Part shown: positions 1-5,154 of the stretch, piece by piece
Layout: each line of letters begins with the position of its first letter
Numbering within the stretch: position 1 is the stretch's first letter
Source of the DNA: a bacterium UBP6_UBA1209
GTDB lineage: Bacteria; UBP6; UBA1177
Direction of reading: 5' to 3'
Assembly (NCBI GenBank): GCA_002309575.1
Contig: DBXP01000010.1
Location: 1 to 5,185 of the forward strand
DNA length: 5,185 nt
Translations under genes and position numbers: made by a program
The notes under the pieces: model-generated
Database searches by the model: none
Seen by the model: the letters and a program-made list of their open reading frames with translations, nothing else
Told to the model about the DNA's origin: nothing

Positions 1-410
1 TCGTCATCCTCTCTGAAAACCGTGACATAAAGGCGCGATTTGTCGAGTTTGAAAACTTCCGTGATAAGTTCCCACGCATATTTTATCGCATCTTCCTTGA
101 AGTAGTCGCCAAAAGAAAAGTTTCCGAGCATCTCAAAGAAAGTGTGGTGCCTTGTCGTGAAGCCGACATTTTCGAGGTCATTGTGCTTTCCGCCCGCTCT
201 GACGCACTTCTGGGCGCTGCACGCACGGGTGTAGCTTCTTTTTTCAAGCCCGAGAAACAGCTTTTTGAACTGGTTCATTCCGGCATTCGCGAAAAGAAGC
301 GTGTTGTCCTCGGCCGGAAGGAGCGGCGAACTAGCCACTACCGTGTGGCCCTTTTCTTTAAAAAAGTTAAGGAAGGTATCTCTTACTTCGTCTATTGTCC
401 AAACCTTCAT
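1..410 (-). CDS. alaS: Alanyl-tRNA synthetase, N-terminal part (cut by window edge)
   Basis: This enzyme charges tRNA-Ala with alanine in the cytoplasm. About 136 codons of the class II catalytic domain are visible, out of a family length of roughly 850-900 residues. The gene runs off the left edge, so the truncation is an artefact of the window. Reading the minus strand from 410 gives MKVWTIDEVRDTFLNFFKEK. It is followed by the AlaS hallmarks LLFANAGMNQFKKLFLG (about residues 38-54), QKCVRAGGKHNDLENVG (67-83) and RHHTFFEMLGNFSFGDYF (87-104). These are nearly invariant in bacterial AlaS, so the identity is secure. The ATG start is supported by a strong AAAGGAGA Shine-Dalgarno (416-423 on the plus strand) 5 nt upstream. 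The gene follows lepB after 42 AT-rich bases with no hairpin terminator, so co-transcription from the lepB promoter is likely. The editing and C-Ala domains lie outside the window. Confidence 0.97.
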   Translation of the reverse strand, partial: MKVWTIDEVRDTFLNFFKEKGHTVVASSPLLPAEDNTLLFANAGMNQFKKLFLGLEKRSYTRACSAQKCVRAGGKHNDLENVGFTTRHHTFFEMLGNFSFGDYFKEDAIKYAWELITEVFKLDKSRLYVTVFREDD

Positions 411-438
411 TGAACTCTCCTTTGATATAAATTGTTAA

Positions 439-462
439 TTTTATTGGAAATTTTATTTGAAA
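439..462. repeat. Two tandem 12-bp copies at the lepB 3' end
   Basis: Plus-strand ttttattggaaa (439-450) is followed directly by ttttatttgaaa (451-462), 11 of 12 bases alike. The second copy contains the lepB stop codon (453-455) and its last codons. It looks like a small local duplication in AT-rich DNA. No function is evident. Confidence 0.5.
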
Positions 463-1451
463 ACATGACCGATTCTGTCGAGGCGAACATCAATGATATC
501 AAAAATTGAACTGCCGAACTGTATCGAAAACCATACAAAAAGCGGTTTGCCCTGAACGTTGTTGCGGGGGACCATCCCGAAATAGCGGCTGTCGAAGCTG
601 TCGTCGCGGTTGTCTCCCATTACGAAGTAGTAGCGCGGCGGGATCTTTATGCTTCTGGCGCAGTACGGACACTGGGATTCGACCTTTGCCCGGATCGCAT
701 CGCTGAAATCGTCGTTGAAGATGACGTTGTAGCTGTTGCCGTCACTGTCGGTCTCCGTGAACTGAGTCGTATTTCTTTCGTCGCCGCGTGAGGAGGTGTA
801 GCTTAACTTGCCGATTTTATTGTGCTCAAGCTTTTTGTCGTTGATGAAGACATCCTTACCGGAAATAAAGACAGTGTCTCCCGGAACGCCGATAACACGC
901 TTTACGAGAGCCTTCTTTTCAGGCCCCGGCTCGATGAAGGTGATGATCTCACCGCGCTTCGGGTTGCGGAATTCGACGAACTGGCCTGAGGCGAACGGAA
1001 GCGTCAGACCGTAGGAGAACATCGAAACGAAGAGGTTGTCGCCGATATTGATAGTGTCGACCATGCTGCCCGTCGGGACCCGGTAGGAACCGATCACGAA
1101 AAATTTGAGGAGCAGCGCGATCAGAACGACCAGCCAGAGCTCTTCAACAAGTTCGGCAAGAGGATTCTGCTTGTACTTGTTGAAAAAATGCGAAAAATTG
1201 TATTCGGTTTCGCCAAGGATCTTGCTGACATAAGCAAAGGATATTTTCTGGTAAATGTTCTCAGAAGATCCGCTGTTGTTTTTCGCCCTGTTCTTTTCTT
1301 CAAAAATATCCGAAATCTTTTTGATATTTTCATCGAGTTTTTTCTCGGTCTGCTCCGGCAGATTTTTGCGTTTTTTCTTTATCCATTGAAGCCTGTTGCC
1401 GTAAATTGCAAGCTTTTTCAATAACTTATTTGTTCTGTACTTCTCAAACAT
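453..1451 (-). CDS. lepB: Signal peptidase I with long N-terminal extension
   Basis: This membrane serine protease removes signal peptides from secreted proteins on the outer face of the inner membrane. The protein is 332 aa. One hydrophobic segment (about residues 105-121) precedes box B, YRVPTGSMVDTINIGD, whose catalytic Ser is residue 129. Box C follows (GDNLFVSMFSYG). Box D, ALVKRVIGVPGD, supplies the general-base Lys184. Box E is GDNRDDSFDSR (about 279-289). Between boxes D and E is a large insert like the periplasmic beta domain of Gram-negative enzymes, containing a CPYC pair (261-264). About 104 charged, Lys/Glu-rich residues precede the membrane segment, with no first transmembrane helix, which is unusual. 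The ATG at 1451 is preferred because GAGGA lies 7 nt upstream. The frame stays open to a TTG at 1490, which would add 13 residues but lacks an SD. The residue usually Pro in SMxPT is Asp here. alaS follows 42 bp downstream. Confidence 0.95.
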   Translation of the reverse strand: MFEKYRTNKLLKKLAIYGNRLQWIKKKRKNLPEQTEKKLDENIKKISDIFEEKNRAKNNSGSSENIYQKISFAYVSKILGETEYNFSHFFNKYKQNPLAELVEELWLVVLIALLLKFFVIGSYRVPTGSMVDTINIGDNLFVSMFSYGLTLPFASGQFVEFRNPKRGEIITFIEPGPEKKALVKRVIGVPGDTVFISGKDVFINDKKLEHNKIGKLSYTSSRGDERNTTQFTETDSDGNSYNVIFNDDFSDAIRAKVESQCPYCARSIKIPPRYYFVMGDNRDDSFDSRYFGMVPRNNVQGKPLFVWFSIQFGSSIFDIIDVRLDRIGHVFK

Positions 1452-1458
1452 CTTAAAA

Positions 1459-1463
1459 TCCTC
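1459..1463 (-). promoter_or_regulatory. Shine-Dalgarno that sets the lepB start
   Basis: On the minus strand GAGGA sits 7 nt before the ATG at 1451. It is preceded by a run of nine T (1464-1472). The upstream in-frame TTG at 1490 has only CTCT in front of it, so this site decides in favour of the 332-aa product. Confidence 0.8.
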
Positions 1464-1510
1464 AAAAAAAAACAGCGAAAAATAGTCCAAAGAGGTATAA
1501 AATCAACTGA

Positions 1511-1540
1511 ATTATAGTATTTCTACATTTCTTTTGTAAA
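1511..1540 (-). promoter_or_regulatory. Sigma-70-like promoter for lepB-alaS
   Basis: On the minus strand, TTTACA (1540-1535; five of six matches to the -35 consensus) is followed after 18 nt by a perfect TATAAT (1516-1511). The expected transcription start is near 1504, giving a leader of about 53 nt before the lepB ATG. The leader contains a T9 tract and the GAGGA ribosome site. The call rests on motif match and position only. Confidence 0.7.
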
Positions 1541-1543
1541 GAA
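1529..1543. repeat. Short perfect palindrome over the lepB -35 box
   Basis: TTCTTT and AAAGAA form 6-bp inverted arms around a TGT centre. The -35 hexamer of the predicted lepB promoter (1535-1540) lies within it. A dimeric repressor site is conceivable, but the arms are short and AT-rich, so chance is a real alternative. No second copy was noticed in the window. Confidence 0.4.
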
Positions 1544-1581
1544 GCGTTTTGCTTGACTTTGTTGAGCGTAACTATTAAAGA

Positions 1582-1596
1582 CACCTCCCGGAGGGG
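1582..1596 (+). promoter_or_regulatory. Fumarase alpha Shine-Dalgarno inside an anti-SD/SD inverted repeat
   Basis: CACCTCC (1582-1588) is followed after one C by GGAGGGG (1590-1596), and the ATG begins 5 nt after GGAGG. The GGAGG is a strong ribosome site. The upstream half equals the core of the 16S rRNA 3' end (CACCUCC). Full CCTCC/GGAGG pairing within one RNA is impossible with a one-base loop, but CCT/AGG with a five-base loop can form and would partly cover the site. Whether this matters for translation is inference. Confidence 0.6.
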
Positions 1597-1599
1597 CAA

Positions 1600-2418
1600 A
1601 TGAGGATTGTTGACGGAGCCGAAATAGTTTCCGCCGTCAGGCGACTCTTTATCGAGATAAACTATGAGCCGGAATCTCTCTGCGGTGTAAGCTTTGCCGA
1701 CGACTCTATGGGCTCTTTTGAGCGCACTCTTGCCGCTGTTCTTCAGGAAAATATCGAGAAATCGGCTTCCGAGAGGCGTCCGCTCTGTCAGGACTGCGGA
1801 GTCGCGCAGCTCTTTGTCAAGGTCGGAAAGAACTTGTCCTTCAGCGGTGCGCCCTCTCTTGAAAAACTTCTGAACAGAGGGGTGGAGGAGGCATACAGCG
1901 AAGGTCTTCTCAGGAAATCGACAGTTATTGACCCGTTCGAGCGGAAAAACGAAGGGAAAAACCTTCCGGCTTTCATCCACTGGGAGCTCTGTGACGGCGA
2001 CAAGCTGGAAATTTACGGCATCGCCAAGGGCGGAGGCAGCGAGAATGTAAGTGCGCAGAAGATGCTCGTCCCTGCCGTCGGGCGCGATGGCGTTGCCGAT
2101 TTTGTTTTCGAAACGCTCAGGAACGCCGGCGGAAAAGGTTGTCCTCCCTATTTTGTCGGAGTCGGAGTCGGCGGAACATTCGATTCTGTCGCAGCTTTGG
2201 CTAAAAAAGCTCTTCTCGAACAGGTCAGCGAAGATAACGAACTGCTTGAAATGATTAATAAAAAGATAAGAAATTTAGGTTTCGGAGTCCTCGGTTTCCC
2301 TGGAATTTGTCCGGTAAAAGCGGTTTATGTGAAAAAGGCTCCGACACACATTGCAATGATGCCAGCGGCTGTCGCTCTCAACTGCCACAGCTTCCGGGTT
2401 GGAAAGGTAATTTTGTAG
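1600..2418 (+). CDS. Fe-S (class I) fumarate hydratase, alpha subunit
   Basis: This is the 272-aa alpha half of an iron-sulfur hydro-lyase; its partner is the next gene. The likely reaction is reversible hydration of fumarate to L-malate in the cytoplasm, using an oxygen-labile [4Fe-4S] cluster. Visible signatures are RRPLCQDCG (Cys63, Gln64, Asp65), KGGGSENVS (143-151), GKGCPPYFVGVGVGGT (Cys181) and THIAMMPAAVALNCHSFR (His250, Cys262). Cys63, Cys181 and Cys262 match the three cluster-ligand positions of the family. The usual QDTG reads QDCG here, adding Cys66 next to the cluster site. The start is supported by GGAGG 5 nt upstream. It is the first gene of the operon and is followed after 6 bp by the beta subunit. 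The closest alternative is L(+)-tartrate dehydratase alpha, which shares these motifs; the neighbouring kor genes favour fumarase. Confidence 0.9.
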   Translation: MRIVDGAEIVSAVRRLFIEINYEPESLCGVSFADDSMGSFERTLAAVLQENIEKSASERRPLCQDCGVAQLFVKVGKNLSFSGAPSLEKLLNRGVEEAYSEGLLRKSTVIDPFERKNEGKNLPAFIHWELCDGDKLEIYGIAKGGGSENVSAQKMLVPAVGRDGVADFVFETLRNAGGKGCPPYFVGVGVGGTFDSVAALAKKALLEQVSEDNELLEMINKKIRNLGFGVLGFPGICPVKAVYVKKAPTHIAMMPAAVALNCHSFRVGKVIL

Positions 2419-2424
2419 GTTGTT

Positions 2425-2916
2425 ATGAAATTCTCTTCCGAAATTTTAAAAGCTGGTGAAATCGTTAGGGTTTCCGGTCAATTTTTTACACTTCGCGACA
2501 ATTCCGTAAAAAAGTTAGTAGATATTTTAAAGAGCGGTGGCAAAATACCGCTCGATCTTTCCGGCGCCTATGCCTTTTTTGCAGCTCCGACTCCGGGATT
2601 TTCAGAGTCGAGGGCAAGCATCGGGCCTACTACCAGCGCGAGGATGGCGGGTTTTATCCCTTATCTTCTCGACTGCGGGGTCAAGGGCTTCGTAGGGAAG
2701 GGGGCGATCCCCGAGGATGCGGTAGCGGCGCTTTCGGCGCACGGCGGGCTCTACTTTCAGGCTTTAGGCGGAGTAGGGGCATACTACGGCAGCAGGGTTT
2801 CGGATATTAGGCCGCTGATGTTCGAGGAGCTGGGGCCGGAGGCGGTTTTTTTGGTTGACGTAGCGGATTTTCCGCTGGTAATATCAATTGATTCCGACGG
2901 CGGAATCTTTTTTTGA
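2425..2916 (+). CDS. Fe-S (class I) fumarate hydratase, beta subunit
   Basis: This 163-aa protein is the C-terminal half of the class I hydro-lyase. It pairs with the alpha subunit and supplies much of the dicarboxylate-binding pocket. Family landmarks are LKAGEIVRVSG (8-18), the TLRD motif (Arg24, Asp25), GPTTSARM (67-74, Thr69 and Arg73), FVGKG (Lys92), a GG-rich stretch (115-119), and the closing VADFPLVISIDSDG. Thr69, Arg73 and Lys92 correspond to active-site positions known from class I fumarase structures. The RDxxH signature has Val28 where His is usual. The start lies 6 bp after the alpha stop. Its ribosome site is weak (AGG at 2417-2419, overlapping that stop), so translational coupling to alpha is likely. 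The last codons are TTT TTT followed by TGA, within a T7 run immediately before korD. Tartrate dehydratase beta is the alternative call. Confidence 0.9.
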   Translation: MKFSSEILKAGEIVRVSGQFFTLRDNSVKKLVDILKSGGKIPLDLSGAYAFFAAPTPGFSESRASIGPTTSARMAGFIPYLLDCGVKGFVGKGAIPEDAVAALSAHGGLYFQALGGVGAYYGSRVSDIRPLMFEELGPEAVFLVDVADFPLVISIDSDGGIFF

Positions 2917-2927
2917 CGAGGTTAAAC

Positions 2928-3161
2928 ATGGGCAAAAAAGAGTTCTTGGAAACAAAGTATGAAAACGAAAAGTGCGTACTTACCGTAAGGCCGGCACTTT
3001 GTAAGGGTTGCGAAGTCTGCATCGAATTCTGTCCGAAAAAGGCTCTTTCGCTTGAAAGAAAACAGCAGGTAGTCGTTGCAGATCACATTGAAAACTGCAT
3101 CGCTTGCGGAATGTGCGAGCTCAGATGTCCCGATTTCGCGATTTACATTGAGAAAAAGTAA
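2928..3161 (+). CDS. korD: Two-cluster ferredoxin subunit of 2-oxoacid:ferredoxin oxidoreductase
   Basis: This 77-aa cytoplasmic ferredoxin-like delta subunit should pass electrons from the KorAB active site to free ferredoxin. It has two classical 4Fe-4S motifs: CKGCEVCIEFCP (Cys25, 28, 31, 35) and CIACGMCELRCP (Cys57, 60, 63, 67). All eight ligand cysteines are present. The ATG at 2928 is chosen because GAGG (2918-2921) lies 6 nt upstream. An in-frame TTG at 2913 overlaps the fumarase beta stop and is less likely as an initiator. korA follows after 17 bp. A small dicluster ferredoxin directly before alpha and beta subunits is the usual D-A-B-C arrangement of kor operons, which is why the symbol is given. 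On its own the protein would only be callable as a 2[4Fe-4S] ferredoxin. Confidence 0.92.
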   Translation: MGKKEFLETKYENEKCVLTVRPALCKGCEVCIEFCPKKALSLERKQQVVVADHIENCIACGMCELRCPDFAIYIEKK

Positions 3162-3178
3162 CATTGGAGGAAGTAGAG

Positions 3179-4315
3179 ATGGCAAATCCAAATTACGAAT
3201 TTATTCAAGGCAACCTCGCCTGCGCTAAGGGCGCTGCCTACGCGGGCTGCAAATTTTTCGGCGGTTACCCGATCACTCCGTCTACAGAAATTGCCGAGTT
3301 CATGTCGGAATATCTTCCCAGACACGGCGGCAAATTCATCCAGATGGAGGACGAAATCGCATCGATCGCATCGATCATCGGCGCATCGCTTACCGGCGCG
3401 AAGGCAATGACCGCGACCAGCGGTCCCGGTTTCTCGCTTATGCAGGAGCTTCTGGGTTACGCATGTATCGCCGAGGTCCCGATCGTCGTTGTTGACGTTA
3501 TGCGCGGCGGCCCGTCGACCGGTCTTCCGACCTCGCCGGCTCAGTCTGATCTTCTTCAGGCAAAGTGGGGGACCCACGGCGACCACCCCGCTATCACGAT
3601 AGTACCGAACTCGGTCGAGGAGATGTTCACCGAGACGGTCCGCGCATTTAACCTCGCGGAATATTTCAGGACTCCGGTCATAATTCTCGGCGACGAGATC
3701 ATCGGTCACATGAGAGAGAAGATCAGGATCCCGGAGCCCGGAGAGCTTGAAGTCGTCAACAGAAGCCTTCCGAACAACGACGGTGTCTGCACGATCCCGT
3801 ACGCTTCCGACAGAAACAAGCCGGCATGTCTTCCGAACTTCGGAAAGAGCCGCATCCACGTTACTGGTCTCAACCACGACGACACAGGATTCCCGACCAT
3901 GGATCCCGAAATCGTAGCACGCGAAAACGAGAGGATTTCGACGAAGGTTTACGAGCAGAGACACCTTGTTGACAAGTTCGACGAGCTTCAGTGCGAAGAT
4001 GCGAAGATCCTCATGCTCGCAGTCGGAAGTGCGGCAAGAGCGGCTGAAGAGGCGGTTGCGGTACTTCGTGAAAGAGGCATCAAGGCAGGACTTTTCAGGC
4101 CTGTCACACTTTGGCCCTTCCCGAAGGACGAGTTCTCGAGACTCGCAGCAAACGCCGATTACGTTGTAGTTCCCGAGATGAATTTGGGACAGCTTAAGAC
4201 CGTAGCCGAAAGATTTACAAAACGGACGAAGATCGTCTCCGTCAACCTCGTCAACGGCGAACCGCTCGGTCCGGACAACATTATTTCGGCTGTAAACCAT
4301 CTCAACATTTATTAA
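3179..4315 (+). CDS. korA: 2-oxoglutarate:ferredoxin oxidoreductase, alpha subunit
   Basis: This 378-aa subunit works with KorB to decarboxylate 2-oxoglutarate to succinyl-CoA, or to run the reverse carboxylation with reduced ferredoxin. The N-terminal pyrimidine-binding domain shows GGYPITPSTEIAEFM (28-42), FIQMEDEIASIASIIGAS (53-70; Glu57/Glu59 are candidates for the TPP-activating Glu), TATSGPGFSLMQE (78-90), RGGPSTGLPTSPAQSD (109-124) and WGTHGDH (130-136). A transketolase C-like domain begins around 275 and includes LFRPVTLWPFP (305-315). No gamma domain is fused at the N-terminus, consistent with a separate korC. The ATG at 3179 has GGAGG 8 nt upstream. An in-frame TTG at 3164 precedes that SD and was rejected. 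QMEDEIAS and YPITPSTE, as I recall the families, fit KorA better than VorB, but substrate specificity for 2-oxoglutarate over branched-chain 2-oxoacids remains an inference. Confidence 0.92.
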   Translation: MANPNYEFIQGNLACAKGAAYAGCKFFGGYPITPSTEIAEFMSEYLPRHGGKFIQMEDEIASIASIIGASLTGAKAMTATSGPGFSLMQELLGYACIAEVPIVVVDVMRGGPSTGLPTSPAQSDLLQAKWGTHGDHPAITIVPNSVEEMFTETVRAFNLAEYFRTPVIILGDEIIGHMREKIRIPEPGELEVVNRSLPNNDGVCTIPYASDRNKPACLPNFGKSRIHVTGLNHDDTGFPTMDPEIVARENERISTKVYEQRHLVDKFDELQCEDAKILMLAVGSAARAAEEAVAVLRERGIKAGLFRPVTLWPFPKDEFSRLAANADYVVVPEMNLGQLKTVAERFTKRTKIVSVNLVNGEPLGPDNIISAVNHLNIY

Positions 4316-4326
4316 GGAGAATAAAG

Positions 4327-5154
4327 ATGTTTGACTATTCAGAATACTTGAGAAACGAAAAGCTCCCGCACATCTGGTGCCCCGGATGCGGACACGGAAT
4401 AGTTCTTAAATCGCTGATCAGAGCGGTTGCAAAGGCAGGCTGGAACAAGGACGACATCGTTCTGGTCAGCGGTATCGGCTGCGCTTCGAGACTTCCAGGC
4501 TACGTTGATTTCAACACGCTTCACACGGCTCACGGAAGAGCTCTCGCATTCGCAACGGGCATCAAGCTTGCCAAGCCGGAGATGCACGTGATCGTAGTTT
4601 CCGGTGACGGCGACTCCCTTGCGATCGGCGGGAACCACTTCATCCACGCGTGCCGCAGAAACATCGACATGACGCTCATCTGCTTCAACAACAGGATCTA
4701 CGGAATGACCGGCGGTCAGTATTCGCCGACGACTCCGTCAGACGACAAGACTGCAACATCGCCCTACGGCAACGTAGAGCCCCACTTCGATGTCGCAGAG
4801 CTTGCAAAGGGCGCTGGCGCGACCTACGTTGCGAGAGGCACGAGCTTCCACGTTCCGCAGCTTGACGACCTCATCTACAAAGGTCTCATGCACAAAGGAT
4901 TCTCGGTAATCGAAGCTGCCGAGGCGTGCTTCACGACTCACGGCAGAAAGAACCGCAAAAAATACGGTCCCAGCAACCTTGACATGCTCAAATGGCAGCG
5001 TGACCACGCCGTTCCGGTTGCGAAAGCAGCGGAGATGAGCCCGGAAGAGCTTGAGGACAAAATCGTCACGGGAGTTCTCTACGACATAGAAAAACCGGGA
5101 TTGATCGAACAATATCAGAAACTTATCGATTCCTTCAACGGAGGGGCAAAATGA
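4327..5154 (+). CDS. korB: 2-oxoglutarate:ferredoxin oxidoreductase, beta subunit
   Basis: This 275-aa subunit binds thiamine diphosphate and the proximal 4Fe-4S cluster of the Kor complex. IWCPGCGHG (Cys18, Cys21), GIGCASR (Cys52) and AEACFTTHGRKN (Cys201) supply four cysteines with the spacing expected for that cluster. The TPP/Mg motif starts at GDGDS (93-97) and ends at FNN (120-122). It is followed by IYGMTGGQYSPTTP (124-137), highly conserved in this family. The HTAHGRALAFATGIKLAKP stretch (66-84) is also typical. A strong AAGGAG (4314-4319) overlaps the korA stop and lies 7 nt before the ATG. The downstream end overlaps korC by 4 bp (ATGA). The cluster Cys201 is followed by Phe where related proteins often have Pro (CPT), a minor deviation. 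All expected catalytic features are present, so the enzyme looks functional. Confidence 0.94.
   Translation: MFDYSEYLRNEKLPHIWCPGCGHGIVLKSLIRAVAKAGWNKDDIVLVSGIGCASRLPGYVDFNTLHTAHGRALAFATGIKLAKPEMHVIVVSGDGDSLAIGGNHFIHACRRNIDMTLICFNNRIYGMTGGQYSPTTPSDDKTATSPYGNVEPHFDVAELAKGAGATYVARGTSFHVPQLDDLIYKGLMHKGFSVIEAAEACFTTHGRKNRKKYGPSNLDMLKWQRDHAVPVAKAAEMSPEELEDKIVTGVLYDIEKPGLIEQYQKLIDSFNGGAK

Noticed and set aside
144..413. An 89-codon plus-strand frame opposite alaS.
   Set aside because: The minus strand encodes unmistakable AlaS here. The plus frame is a shadow with no SD at its start.
411..452. Separate alaS promoter or a lepB terminator in the 42-bp gap.
   Set aside because: The sequence is simply AT-rich. 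A TATATC hexamer has no well-placed -35, and no GC stem with a T run is present.
1553..1578. Plus-strand promoter TTGACT ... TATTAA for the fumarase-kor operon.
   Set aside because: The boxes are only 14 nt apart and the -10 matches at four of six positions. At 17-nt spacing the -10 would be TAAAGA, which is poor. A promoter must exist in or near this spacer, but I cannot place it with confidence.
1462..1980. A 172-codon minus-strand frame opposite fumarase alpha, reaching into the spacer.
   Set aside because: It is antisense to a conserved enzyme and overlaps the lepB start and promoter. No ribosome site or family resemblance was seen.
2913..2927. TTG at 2913 as the korD start.
   Set aside because: GAGG at 2918-2921 is placed correctly for the ATG at 2928 and lies inside the frame that TTG would open. 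The stretch is discussed only as a possible frameshift product.
3164..3178. TTG at 3164 as the korA start.
   Set aside because: It would put the strong GGAGG (3166-3170) inside the coding region. The ATG at 3179 has ideal spacing and gives the usual N-terminus.
3143..4300. A 385-codon open frame on the minus strand opposite korA.
   Set aside because: It is the complement of a well-supported korA with strong family motifs. Its product is Arg/Cys/Val-rich without recognisable domains. Codon bias in GC-balanced korA explains the missing stops.
4738..5112. A 124-codon minus-strand frame opposite korB.
   Set aside because: It is a shadow of korB, whose motifs are complete on the plus strand.
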